From Flavobacteriia bacterium (lineage in GTDB: Bacteria > Bacteroidota > Bacteroidia > Flavobacteriales_D > Crocinitomicaceae), in contig JACOTM010000067.1 in NCBI GenBank assembly GCA_016178305.1, positions 1 through 42,543 on the forward strand: a stretch of DNA of 42,543 bases. Reading direction: 5' to 3'. The notes beneath the pieces were generated by a model that saw nothing but the letters and a program-made list of their open reading frames with translations, was not told the DNA's origin and searched no databases. The translations under genes and the position numbers were made by a program. Positions 16,515 to 24,951 of the stretch are shown here, in pieces. Every line of letters begins with the position of its first letter. Within the stretch, counting starts at the first letter, position 1.

Positions 16515-17372
16515 TTAAAATAATGAATCTAATGTTTCTTTGGATCCTCTAGGTGCAAATTCAATTCGTACAACATCACCTAAATGAATTCCAAATAATT
16601 TTTCAGCTCCTCCATTTCCATTGTTCGCTCCACGATTTATGGCAATTTCTAACAAACCATTTTCGTTAAAAATGGCTACTTTTTCACCATCAGGAACTTC
16701 ATTGTAGGAAGCCGAAATTTTGTCTATGTAATATTCGCGACTTCTAAAATAAATAGTGAAAGGAACATCGTTACCAAAACGATTAAACAATTCTTTATTG
16801 ACATTGATAATCAAATTTCCATAATTATCAATGTGAATTACACTTCCTTTGATTAAATTGGGCTCTATGATTGCGGTTTGTGTAAATGCTTTTTTGAATA
16901 TTGGAAATTCACTGGCCAAATTTTCTACTTTTTCGCCCTGAATTAATTTACAAGCAATGGGTATAAACATGTTTTTCGTTGGAAAAGTAAAAAGTTTTGG
17001 ATTGGATAATAGATCATCAATTCTCCAAAAACTTTCGTACTCTTTTTCATTTAAAAATGCCCCAAAAAAACCATTGTCATTAGAAATAATATATTGTTCA
17101 TTGTATTTCAAAATAGAAGGGAATGAACCATCTGCTCCGCTGAAATTAACAATAGGCTCGGTATCTACTCCAATAATATGAACAGTACCGGCAGGAAAAT
17201 CATGAATGCAAGAAGAAATGTAATAGGCTGCTTCGGAAATGTTAAATGGTTTGACATGATGAGAAATATCTACAACTTGCGCAGTTGGACATAACTTTAG
17301 AATAGTTCCTTTCAAAGCAGCCACATAGTGGTCTTGAAGCCCCATATCTGTTGTTAACGTAATTATTTGCAT
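16515..17372 (-). CDS. S-adenosyl-L-methionine hydroxide adenosyltransferase family (DUF62)
   Basis: The 285 residues have the family layout: an N-terminal domain with ITLTTDMGLQDHYVAALKG, VVDISHHVKPFNISEAAYYI and VHIIGVDTEP, the nucleotide-binding SNDNGFFGAFL, then a C-terminal beta-barrel with VIHIDNYGNLIINV and NRGANNGNGGAEKLFG. Characterised relatives hydrolyse SAM to adenosine and methionine; the fluorinase and chlorinase are specialised members, and nothing here points to halogenation. The gene is divergent from the phoH gene, with about 113 bases between, and leads a two-gene unit with the ABM protein. Confidence 0.93.
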   Translation of the reverse strand: MQIITLTTDMGLQDHYVAALKGTILKLCPTAQVVDISHHVKPFNISEAAYYISSCIHDFPAGTVHIIGVDTEPIVNFSGADGSFPSILKYNEQYIISNDNGFFGAFLNEKEYESFWRIDDLLSNPKLFTFPTKNMFIPIACKLIQGEKVENLASEFPIFKKAFTQTAIIEPNLIKGSVIHIDNYGNLIINVNKELFNRFGNDVPFTIYFRSREYYIDKISASYNEVPDGEKVAIFNENGLLEIAINRGANNGNGGAEKLFGIHLGDVVRIEFAPRGSKETLDSLF

Positions 17373-17485
17373 CGTCTAAGATTTCTCTTTCAATTGTCAG
17401 AAATTGTATAAATTATTTCCTAATTTTAGCCAAAAATAAGTTTATTCATAAGAATATTGATAAAATAGTCTATAAATAATTTAAG

Positions 17486-18451
17486 TTGCAAGAAAAAAGC
17501 ATAGAAATCAAAGGATTAAATCCTGTTGAATTATTCGGTGTTAATAATTCAAATTTGAAAATATTCAAAAGTTATTTTCCTAAGTTAAAGATTGTAGCCC
17601 GAGGTAATATTTTGACAATTGTTGGAGAAGAAATAGAGATGAAAGAAGTTGAAGATAAATTCAATTTATTGATTCAGTTTTTTCTAAAATACAATCAAAT
17701 TTCTGAAAGTGATATTAAAGAACTGATGCTGGAAGATGGTGCTTTAATGGTTTCTAAAGATGCTAATGATACATTGGTTCATGGGGCGGGTGGAGCAAAG
17801 ATAAAAGCACGAACGAACAATCAAAGAAAATTAGTTGAGGCAGTCAATAAACACGATATGGTTTTTGCTGTTGGTCCTGCTGGAACTGGTAAAACCTATA
17901 CAGCTGTTGCATTGGCGGTAAGAGCGTTAAAAGCGAAAGAAATTAAGCGTATTATTTTAACGCGGCCAGCAGTAGAGGCAGGAGAAAATTTAGGTTTTTT
18001 ACCTGGTGACTTAAAGGAAAAACTAGATCCATATATGATGCCATTGTACGATGCTTTGCGTGATATGATTCCAGGTGAAAAATTAGCAGAAATGATTGAA
18101 TATGGTGTGATAGAAATAGCTCCTTTAGCATTTATGCGTGGAAGAACATTGGATAAAGCGTTTGTGATTTTGGATGAAGCACAAAATACAACTACGATGC
18201 AAATGAAGATGTTTTTAACACGTATGGGAATGACGGCAAAGTTTATCATAACTGGAGATATGTCTCAAGTTGATTTACCGAGACAACAAAAATCAGGACT
18301 GTCTTACGCATTAGATGTGCTGAAAGATGTTGATGATATCGGAATAGTTCGTCTGAATCAAAACGATGTTATTCGACATGCTTTAGTAAAGAAAATTATT
18401 GATGCTTTTGATAAGGCTGAACTAGAAGAAAGTAAGTCGAAATTAAAATAG
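17486..18451 (+). CDS. phoH: PhoH-family ATPase
   Basis: The 321-residue product has an N-terminal KH-like domain (LNPVELFGVNNSNLKIF, FPKLKIVARGNILTIVGEE) and the PhoH P-loop domain: Walker A GPAGTGKT (about 130-137), LTRPAVEAGENLGFLPGDL, Walker B AFVILDEAQNTT, and ITGDMSQVDLPRQQKSGL. PhoH and PhoH-like (YbeZ) proteins are linked to RNA processing and ribosome maturation. The start is a TTG at 17486; the first ATG would remove part of the N-terminal domain, and no better upstream start keeps the frame. No ybeY follows, unlike in many other bacteria. Confidence 0.93.
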   Translation: MQEKSIEIKGLNPVELFGVNNSNLKIFKSYFPKLKIVARGNILTIVGEEIEMKEVEDKFNLLIQFFLKYNQISESDIKELMLEDGALMVSKDANDTLVHGAGGAKIKARTNNQRKLVEAVNKHDMVFAVGPAGTGKTYTAVALAVRALKAKEIKRIILTRPAVEAGENLGFLPGDLKEKLDPYMMPLYDALRDMIPGEKLAEMIEYGVIEIAPLAFMRGRTLDKAFVILDEAQNTTTMQMKMFLTRMGMTAKFIITGDMSQVDLPRQQKSGLSYALDVLKDVDDIGIVRLNQNDVIRHALVKKIIDAFDKAELEESKSKLK

Positions 18452-18617
18452 ATAATGTAACTTTTTTATCTTTTTGATTTTTAGTTGTTTTTTTAACTTT
18501 TGGTGAAATATAAGTTGTTTTTTAATAGCTGTTTTTCTTTGAAAAAAGGATTAATGAATGTTCATAAATTTCAATATTTTATATAAACGATTCAGTAATA
18601 TCAAAGGTTGATTTTTG

Positions 18618-18625
18618 TATTTTTG
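18618..18625 (+). promoter_or_regulatory. -7 element of the purC promoter
   Basis: TATTTTTG is an exact TAnnTTTG, followed by GCAAAA, which is common at Bacteroidota start sites. The predicted leader is about 43 bases. Confidence 0.55.
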
Positions 18626-18674
18626 CAAAAAAATGAATTAAATAGTGATTAAAACTCACAAATAAAGAAAATAT

Positions 18675-19622
18675 ATGAGTAATTCAATTACAGCAACAGA
18701 ATTTAACTTTCCATGTCAAAAAGCGGTTTATCACGGAAAAGTTCGTGATGTCTATACCTTAGAAAATGACATTATAGTGATGGTCGCTTCTGATCGTATT
18801 TCTGCATTTGACCATATTTTACCAAAAGGAATTCCGCACAAAGGACAAGTCTTGAATCAAGTTGCGACGATGTTCTTAGAAGCTACTAAAGATATTGTTC
18901 CGAATTGGTTAATTGGTACTCCAGATCCTGCAGTTGCAGTTGGTTATGCATGTGAACCTATAAGGGTGGAAATGGTAATTCGTGGATATTTGGCTGGACA
19001 TTCAGCAAGACAATATCAAGCTGGAATCAGAGAATTATGTGGTGTGAAAATGCCAGAAGGAATGAAAGAAAATGATAAATTTCCGGAGCCAATTATTACG
19101 CCCGCAATTAAAGCAGAAGAAGGACATGATATTGATGCCTCTAGAGAAGAAATTTTAACTCAAAATATAGTTCCAGCACCTATTTATGTGAAAATGGAAG
19201 AATATACACGTGCTTTATTTCAAAGAGGAACAGAAATGGCAGCTAAAATGGGGTTGATTTTAGTAGATACAAAATATGAGTTCGGAATTAGAAATGGAGA
19301 AGTGATCTTAATTGATGAAATTCATACACCTGACTCTTCAAGATATTTTTATGCCGAAGGTTACGCCGAAAGACAAGCAAACGGAGAACAACAAAAACAA
19401 TTATCGAAAGAATTTGTTCGTCAGTGGTTGATTGAAAATGATTTTCAAGGATTAGAGGGACAAACAATGCCAATAATGCCAGATGAATTTGTAAATGTAG
19501 TTACAGAAAGATATATTGAACTTTACGAAAAAATTACGGGTCAAAAATTCATTAAAGCTGATACAACAGACATTTCAAAAAGAATCGAAACGAATGTTAA
19601 CGATTTTTTAAAAGCATATTAA
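18675..19622 (+). CDS. purC: Phosphoribosylaminoimidazole-succinocarboxamide synthase
   Basis: The 315-residue protein is the longer (about 300 residues) form of SAICAR synthetase. Visible motifs are [51 protein letters not shown], the substrate-binding [22 protein letters not shown] and [15 protein letters not shown]. It ligates aspartate to CAIR with ATP in purine synthesis. It is monocistronic: its own -7 motif lies upstream and a strong terminator downstream. No other pur gene is nearby. Confidence 0.98.
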   Translation: MSNSITATEFNFPCQKAVYHGKVRDVYTLENDIIVMVASDRISAFDHILPKGIPHKGQVLNQVATMFLEATKDIVPNWLIGTPDPAVAVGYACEPIRVEMVIRGYLAGHSARQYQAGIRELCGVKMPEGMKENDKFPEPIITPAIKAEEGHDIDASREEILTQNIVPAPIYVKMEEYTRALFQRGTEMAAKMGLILVDTKYEFGIRNGEVILIDEIHTPDSSRYFYAEGYAERQANGEQQKQLSKEFVRQWLIENDFQGLEGQTMPIMPDEFVNVVTERYIELYEKITGQKFIKADTTDISKRIETNVNDFLKAY

Positions 19623-19707
19623 TAGAAATTAGATTATAATAGAAAAGAAAAATATTCCTTTTTATTAAAGTTGCTATATTCTATATAGTTTCGAATTATT
19701 TAAATTG

Positions 19708-19741
19708 AAATCTCGTTTGTAAATATTCGAGATTTTTTTTT
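19708..19741 (+). terminator. Intrinsic terminator of purC
   Basis: AAATCTCG pairs perfectly with CGAGATTT across a 12-base loop and runs into a stretch of T. It ends only ten bases before the palindrome that begins the next control region. Confidence 0.9.
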
Positions 19742-19750
19742 GAGTATTTT

Positions 19751-19769
19751 ATTTAGAACTAATCTAAAT
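19751..19769 (+). promoter_or_regulatory. Possible DtxR/IdeR-type metal-responsive operator
   Basis: ATTTAGA-ACTAA-TCTAAAT is a perfect inverted repeat with 7-base arms, close in form to the TTTAGAnnnnTCTAAA-like sites expected for DtxR-family metal repressors. It lies 83 bases before the TonB receptor start and just upstream of the promoter. A second, shorter repeat, ATACCA-N6-TGGTAT, follows at 19768-19785. No regulator gene is nearby, so the binder is inferred. Confidence 0.5.
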
Positions 19770-19784
19770 ACCATTTTTGTGGTA

Positions 19785-19815
19785 TTGTAGTTTCTTTTGG
19801 AAAGATTTTACTTTG
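19785..19815 (+). promoter_or_regulatory. Promoter of the TonB receptor-multicopper oxidase unit
   Basis: TTG at 19785-19787, a 20-base spacer, then TTACTTTG at 19808-19815, one base off TAnnTTTG. The leader would be about 12 bases. Confidence 0.5.
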
Positions 19816-19833
19816 TGGCATAAAATAAAAGTC

Positions 19834-22008
19834 ATGAAGATGAAAAATAATATATTCGTATTTACATTAACATTAACCACATTTTTTTCTTTTTCTCAAG
19901 AACAAGATACATCCAAATTGATTGAAGAAGTCATTATTAAATCTTATCAACCTTTTAATGGAATAGGGCGAATGAAAGACGATAATGGACAGGTAATTTA
20001 TGCTGGAAAAAAAACGGAAGTATTATTAATTGATAGTTTAGATGCAAATAAAGCAATAAACAATACAAGACAAATTATTGGTAGAATTCCAGGGTTAAAC
20101 ATTATTGAAACAGAAAGTAGTGGTTTTACAGCAAATGGAATTGCTTTTAGAGGTTTAAATCCTTATCAAAGTGTTGAAACAAATACCAGACAAAATGGCT
20201 ATAATATTTCAGCAGATATTTTTGGGTATAATGAAGCTTATTATATTCCACCTATGGAAGCCGTAAAAAATATTACTTTTTTAAGAGGAGCTTCAAGCTT
20301 AGCTTTTGGACCTCAAATCGGAGGGATGATTAATTATGAATTGAAAGATGGAGCAAGTAAACCTTTTGAAGTAACAACATCTCAAACAATGGGGACAAAT
20401 AATATGTTCAATAGCTTTACTTCAATTGGTGGGACACATAAAAAAATAAAATATTATGGTTTTATGCAATATCGTTACTATGAAGGTTGGAGAAGTAATT
20501 CAAAACAAAATCAATTATCGGGATTTGGAAGCATTAAATATAATCCAACGACAAGGTTACAATTAGGATTAGAATACACAGGTTTGAGAAATACGATTCA
20601 AATGCCAGGAGGATTGACAGATTCTTTATTTAATGAGAATTCACAACAATCTACACGTTCTAGAAATTGGTTGCAAAGCCCTTGGAATATAGTGTCTGGA
20701 AACTTGAATTATAACATCAATGAAAATACTTCTTTGAGTTTGAAATCAACATTCCTATACAGTCAAAGAGATTTGGTGTGGAGAAATGAAGATGGAGGAC
20801 CAGCAGAAAAAGATACCATAACACCAGATTTAACTTATGTAGCAAGAGAGGTGGAACATGAATATTTTAGAAGTTCGACGAACGAATTCCGATTTTTGAC
20901 AAATTATAAATTAGGAAATCAGAAGCAAACATTGGCTTGTGGTGTTCGATATGCGTATTCATTTTTGAAAAGACAACACGGAGCAGAAGGAACAACAGCA
21001 AGCGATTTGGATTACACCACAACATCTCCATGGGGAGGAAATATGAATTTTTACAATACAAATATTGCTGTTTTTGCGGAAAATATTTTTAGAGTAGGAA
21101 AGAAATTTAGCATTACACCTGGAATTCGTTACGAGTATTTAAAAACAATTGCAGATGGTTATGATGAAAATGAAGCAGAGGACAGCGAAGATCCGTATGT
21201 TGTAGCAAATATGTTGAAAAAAACTAGAAAATTCATTTTAGGAGGAGTTGGACTGCAATATAAAATCACAGAGCAAATGAATGTTTACGGAAATTATAGT
21301 CAAAGTTTTAGACCGATAACTTACAGTGATTTAACACCTTTTGGAACAATTGCAAAAATTGATCCGAATTTAAAGGATGCAAGTGCAGATAATCTTGATT
21401 TTGGAATTAGAGGTAAGCTGAAAAATATTGTCAATTTTGATTTCAGTCTTTTTTACTTAAATTATAAAAATAAAATTGGAACAGTATTCACAGATGGTAT
21501 AGCTTTAAGAACAAATACTGGAAGCTCGTTACATCAAGGTGTTGAAACATACATAGAGATTAATCTTTTAGATGGTATTATTAAGTCGAAAGCATTCGGG
21601 AAATTGAGTGTTTACAATTCGTATGCGTATGTGAATGCGCAATATGTATCAGGTGAATTTAAAGGAAATCAAGTAGAATATGCACCTAAAAATATTGAGC
21701 GAGTTGGTTTGAATTATAAATTGAAAAACTTTTCTATGAATGTTCAATATTCTTATACAGCCTCTTCTTTTGGTGATGCAAGTAATGCAATTTTTGCTGA
21801 AGATGCTTTGTCAGGTATTATTCCTTCATATAGTTTAGTTGACTGTTCAGCTTCTTATAAAGTGAAACAAAAATACCAATTCAAATTTGGGGTTAATAAT
21901 ATATTAAACAAAAAATATTTTACATTGCGTACAACTGAATATCCTGGACCCGGAATTATTCCTTCAATTGGAAGAATGATATACGCTGGTATTTCAGTAA
22001 CTTTTTAA
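19834..22008 (+). CDS. TonB-dependent outer-membrane receptor (FecA-like)
   Basis: The ATG at 19834 is chosen (a second ATG lies six bases on), since it puts the signal peptide KNNIFVFTLTLTTFFSFSQ at the N-terminus; the product is 724 residues. After a TonB-box-like EEVIIKSYQPF comes the plug (RQIIGRIPGLNIIETESSGF, IAFRGLNPYQSVETNTRQ, ITFLRGASSLAFGPQIGGMINYEL) and then the barrel with many aromatic-ended strands, closing with YAGISVTF, a terminal Phe as for outer-membrane barrels. It resembles ferric-citrate-type receptors and lacks the CarboxypepD-like N-terminal domain of SusC proteins. A metal-type operator lies upstream and a ferroxidase-like gene follows after 22 bases, so iron uptake is the likely role. 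Confidence 0.9.
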   Translation: MKMKNNIFVFTLTLTTFFSFSQEQDTSKLIEEVIIKSYQPFNGIGRMKDDNGQVIYAGKKTEVLLIDSLDANKAINNTRQIIGRIPGLNIIETESSGFTANGIAFRGLNPYQSVETNTRQNGYNISADIFGYNEAYYIPPMEAVKNITFLRGASSLAFGPQIGGMINYELKDGASKPFEVTTSQTMGTNNMFNSFTSIGGTHKKIKYYGFMQYRYYEGWRSNSKQNQLSGFGSIKYNPTTRLQLGLEYTGLRNTIQMPGGLTDSLFNENSQQSTRSRNWLQSPWNIVSGNLNYNINENTSLSLKSTFLYSQRDLVWRNEDGGPAEKDTITPDLTYVAREVEHEYFRSSTNEFRFLTNYKLGNQKQTLACGVRYAYSFLKRQHGAEGTTASDLDYTTTSPWGGNMNFYNTNIAVFAENIFRVGKKFSITPGIRYEYLKTIADGYDENEAEDSEDPYVVANMLKKTRKFILGGVGLQYKITEQMNVYGNYSQSFRPITYSDLTPFGTIAKIDPNLKDASADNLDFGIRGKLKNIVNFDFSLFYLNYKNKIGTVFTDGIALRTNTGSSLHQGVETYIEINLLDGIIKSKAFGKLSVYNSYAYVNAQYVSGEFKGNQVEYAPKNIERVGLNYKLKNFSMNVQYSYTASSFGDASNAIFAEDALSGIIPSYSLVDCSASYKVKQKYQFKFGVNNILNKKYFTLRTTEYPGPGIIPSIGRMIYAGISVTF

Positions 22009-22030
22009 TTCATTTAGTAAATAAAAAAAT

Positions 22031-23161
22031 ATGAAATTTAAATTAATATTAATTACGTCTTTGATAATTACAGGTTGTTTTATGTCTTGTAAAAAAGAAG
22101 AAATAAAAACTCCTGAACCTGAAAATGAAGTAGCAGCTCAGACGCGTGTATATTATATTGCTGCGGTTGAGCAAGAGTGGGATTATGCACCGCAAGGAAA
22201 AAATGTATTTACAGGAATGGATTTTGATTCAAATGATTCTGTTTACACGGTAAATTCAAATACAAATGAGATTCAAAGAATAGGTAGAAAGTATGTGAAA
22301 GCAAGATATATAGAATATACGGATTCAACATTCACAACTCCTAAGGATATAGCTCCTGAGTGGGAACATTTAGGAATTCTTGGTCCTGTTATTCGAGCAA
22401 ATGTAGAAGATTCTGTATTAGTTTATTTTAAGAACAAAACAACAATAAATACAAGTTTACATGTGCATGGATTGCAATATGATGTCAATTCAGAAGGGGC
22501 TCCCTATAATAATGGAGCAACAAGTGGAGCGACAATTGCACCCAATGAATCTTATTTGTATAAATATTATGCAAGAGAAGAATCAGGACCTTCAGATTCA
22601 CAAGGTAGTTCAAATGTTTGGGTATATCACACACATGTAAATATGGATGAATCAGATATGTATGCAGGTTTAATGGGAGCAATTATTGTGAACAAAAAAG
22701 GGATGGGAGATGAAAATGCACACCCAATTGATATTGATCGCGAATTTGTGACTTTGTTTATGGTAATTAATGAAAACAGTAGTTCGTATATAAATCAAAA
22801 TATTACGACTTATTTGCCAGGTTTCACGAATCCAAATCCTGATGATTTCGAAGAAAGTAATAAAAAACATACAATCAATGGAATGTTAATGGGGAATCTA
22901 CCTGGTTTAGATATGAAAAGAGGGGAACGTGTACGTTGGTATGTACTAGATTTAGGAAATGAAGTGGATTTGCACACACCACATTGGCATGGAAATGTCG
23001 TAAATTTCAATGGCCAATATACAGATGTTTTAGAATTATTACCTGCTAATATGTTGATTGCAAATATGCGTCCTTATAATGTTGGTACATGGGCTTTTCA
23101 TTGCCATGTTACAGATCACATGATGGCTGGAATGACAGCGCTGTATAATGTTACAGAATAA
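22031..23161 (+). CDS. Two-domain multicopper oxidase lipoprotein, ceruloplasmin-like
   Basis: The 376-residue product has a lipoprotein signal with Cys at 16 or 20. Domain one holds EQEWDYAPQGKN, YTDSTFTTPKDIAPEWEHLG, ILGPVIRANVEDSVLVYFKN, HVHG (His144, His146) and VYHTHV (His200, His202). Domain two holds REFVTLFMVINENSSSY, HTPHWHG (His315, 318, 320) and HCHVTDHMMAGM, the complete multicopper oxidase signature with the type 1 ligands Cys358, His363 and Met368. The sequence stretches are strikingly like vertebrate ceruloplasmin/hephaestin domains. It probably oxidises Fe(II) or Cu(I) at the envelope. It starts 22 bases after the TonB receptor, so oxidation may feed ferric iron uptake. Confidence 0.93.
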   Translation: MKFKLILITSLIITGCFMSCKKEEIKTPEPENEVAAQTRVYYIAAVEQEWDYAPQGKNVFTGMDFDSNDSVYTVNSNTNEIQRIGRKYVKARYIEYTDSTFTTPKDIAPEWEHLGILGPVIRANVEDSVLVYFKNKTTINTSLHVHGLQYDVNSEGAPYNNGATSGATIAPNESYLYKYYAREESGPSDSQGSSNVWVYHTHVNMDESDMYAGLMGAIIVNKKGMGDENAHPIDIDREFVTLFMVINENSSSYINQNITTYLPGFTNPNPDDFEESNKKHTINGMLMGNLPGLDMKRGERVRWYVLDLGNEVDLHTPHWHGNVVNFNGQYTDVLELLPANMLIANMRPYNVGTWAFHCHVTDHMMAGMTALYNVTE

Positions 23162-23293
23162 ATAAATTGAAAAAATAAATACAATGATAATAAGAACCTG
23201 TCATAAATTTATTATGACTTCCTTATTTTAAGTTTTTTATACCCAAAATTCAATAAAATTGTTTCTCAAATAATTTTAGTCAACTTCTAAAAG

Positions 23294-23320
23294 AACTTCC
23301 ATGATAATGGGAGTTTTTTT
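23294..23320 (+). terminator. Terminator between convergent genes
   Basis: AACTTCC / GGGAGTT (one G-U pair) around an 8-base loop is followed by a T-run on the plus strand. On the minus strand the same stem is followed by a weaker T-rich stretch, so it may serve both transcripts. It ends the multicopper oxidase unit. Confidence 0.75.
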
Positions 23321-24071
23321 ATTTTTTAACAGTACAATATTTTGCTTGGGCAGGAACAAAAAACCAACTTGAGGTTAATTTACTGGTTTTTTTAATAATC
23401 GGTTCAAACTTTTCCATTCGATTTAATTCCGAAGTATTATTTAATAATTTCCCTTCATAAATATTTATGTATTTTGGCATTCCTGGTTGACTTTCTACAA
23501 TGTCAAAATAATTAGCTGTGACATTTTTTGTTCCTAATTTGTCATATTCATTCCATTCAAAAACAGTTTTAGGATTATGATTTGTAATGGTAATGTAATC
23601 TCTGAAAGAAGCATTTAATAGCCTGAAATCCATTACAATGTCTTTGTATGCATTTGAAGATAGATTGATGAAGTTAATTTTTAATTCACTTAGTGCAGAA
23701 GACATGACAACAATGTTAGGAGTTATTTTTTTAAATTCACCATCATAGTAAAATAGATAATTGTAGTTTCCTGCAAATCCAATTTCAGATGCTTTTGCTG
23801 TTTTCTTTTTGTTTTCTAATTCAGAATAAGCAAAATCTAATCGATTGACAGTAATAATAGCATCTTCAAAATCATCAGAATTTAAATGTTCTTTATAAAT
23901 TCGCATGGAATATTTTTCAGAAGAAGGAATTTTTAAATCTGACTCAACATGCCTTTTCGCTAATTCTTCCAACGTCATTTCTTCATCTTTTTCATCAGGT
24001 TTCTCATTCGTTGTATTTTTACAACTTAATAATAATGTAGAAAAAAATAGAATTGAAAAATATTTCTTCAT
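23319..24071 (-). CDS. Lipoprotein of unknown function
   Basis: The true start is the ATG at 24071, which gives a lipoprotein signal (MKKYFSILFFSTLLLSCKN, Cys at 17); the frame stays open further upstream only as antisense of ung. The 250-residue product has an acidic stretch (EKPDEKDEEMTLEELAKRHVE) and then a mixed alpha/beta body with YNYLFYYDGEFKKI and YDKLGTKNVTANYFDIVE. I do not recognise a family. It has a divergent promoter region with ung and shares a terminator region with the multicopper oxidase gene, but nothing ties it functionally to either. Confidence 0.8.
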   Translation of the reverse strand: MKKYFSILFFSTLLLSCKNTTNEKPDEKDEEMTLEELAKRHVESDLKIPSSEKYSMRIYKEHLNSDDFEDAIITVNRLDFAYSELENKKKTAKASEIGFAGNYNYLFYYDGEFKKITPNIVVMSSALSELKINFINLSSNAYKDIVMDFRLLNASFRDYITITNHNPKTVFEWNEYDKLGTKNVTANYFDIVESQPGMPKYINIYEGKLLNNTSELNRMEKFEPIIKKTSKLTSSWFFVPAQAKYCTVKK

Positions 24072-24087
24072 TTTTGTATTGTTTTTA

Positions 24088-24095
24088 CAAATATA
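24088..24095 (-). promoter_or_regulatory. -7 element for the lipoprotein gene
   Basis: On the minus strand TATATTTG matches TAnnTTTG exactly and ends 16 bases before the ATG at 24071. Confidence 0.55.
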
Positions 24096-24168
24096 ATAGA
24101 AATAAAAAATAGTTAGGGTGCATTTTATTAAAGTGACAGAAGAATCTTTTGATAAATTGAAAAATAGG

Positions 24169-24846
24169 ATGGATATAAAAAAAATATTAGATAAATCTTG
24201 GCAGGATATACTAGAGTCTGAATTTGATAAAGAATATTTTAAGGAATTAAATAAATTTATTGAAAAGGAATACTTAATGAATCCAGAAGGTATATTTCCT
24301 TCGAAAGAAAATGTTTTTAGAGCCTTTTCTGAATGTAAATTTGAAGATGTTAAATTGGTTATTATAGGACAGGATCCATATCCAACTAAAGGACATGCAC
24401 ATGGATTGTGTTTTTCTGTAGCGCAAAATGTACGGCCTTTTCCTAAAAGTTTAAACAACATCTTTAAAGAAATTCAAGCAGATTTAGGAACTGAATTTCC
24501 TCAAAATGGAAATTTAGAACGATGGGTAAATCAAGGTGTTTTACTTTTAAATAGTGTTTTGACAGTCAAAGAAGGAGAAGCAGGAAGTCACAGTAATATA
24601 GGATGGGAAAAATTTACAGATAAAATTATAGCATGTTTAAATGAATATAAAACGGGTGTTGTTTATTTACTTTGGGGAGCAAAAGCAATCGAAAAAGCAA
24701 AAAATGTGAATGCCCAAAAAAATTTAATTTTGTCATCAGTACATCCTTCTCCTTTATCAGCTTATAGAGGATTTTTTGGAAGTAAACATTTTAGTCAAGC
24801 AAATAATTATTTAATAATGAAGAAAAAAACACCTATTAAATGGTAG
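24169..24846 (+). CDS. ung: Uracil-DNA glycosylase, family 1
   Basis: The ATG at 24169 gives 225 residues, the usual length of the family; a GTG 51 bases upstream would add 17 unlikely residues. Motifs are complete: GQDPYPTKGHAHGLCFSV with the catalytic Asp, the uracil-pocket Asn in LLLNSVLTV, VVYLLWGAKA, and SSVHPSPLSAYRGFFGSKHFSQAN with the catalytic His and the DNA-intercalating loop. It removes uracil from DNA as the first step of base excision repair. It is divergent from the lipoprotein gene, with about 97 bases between the chosen starts. Confidence 0.97.
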   Translation: MDIKKILDKSWQDILESEFDKEYFKELNKFIEKEYLMNPEGIFPSKENVFRAFSECKFEDVKLVIIGQDPYPTKGHAHGLCFSVAQNVRPFPKSLNNIFKEIQADLGTEFPQNGNLERWVNQGVLLLNSVLTVKEGEAGSHSNIGWEKFTDKIIACLNEYKTGVVYLLWGAKAIEKAKNVNAQKNLILSSVHPSPLSAYRGFFGSKHFSQANNYLIMKKKTPIKW

Positions 24847-24937
24847 GATTATGTGATTTTGAAACTTGATCACTTAATCTAAAATGATTACTTCATAATA
24901 TTTCTAAATTTCGACGAATCAATTATCAATTAATAAT

Positions 24938-24945
24938 TATCTTTG
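24938..24945 (+). promoter_or_regulatory. -7 element of hemE, giving an almost leaderless transcript
   Basis: TATCTTTG is an exact TAnnTTTG and ends only six bases before the hemE ATG. The predicted start site therefore falls on or next to the start codon. A clear -33 element is not seen. Confidence 0.5.
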
Positions 24946-24951
24946 TTTACG

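Noticed and set aside
16515-17372. SAM-dependent halogenase
   Set aside because: The gene belongs to the wider hydroxide adenosyltransferase family and nothing in the sequence or context supports halogenation.
24072-24461. Upstream extension of the lipoprotein frame by 130 codons
   Set aside because: It is antisense to ung, has odd composition, and would bury a clear lipoprotein signal that begins at 24071.
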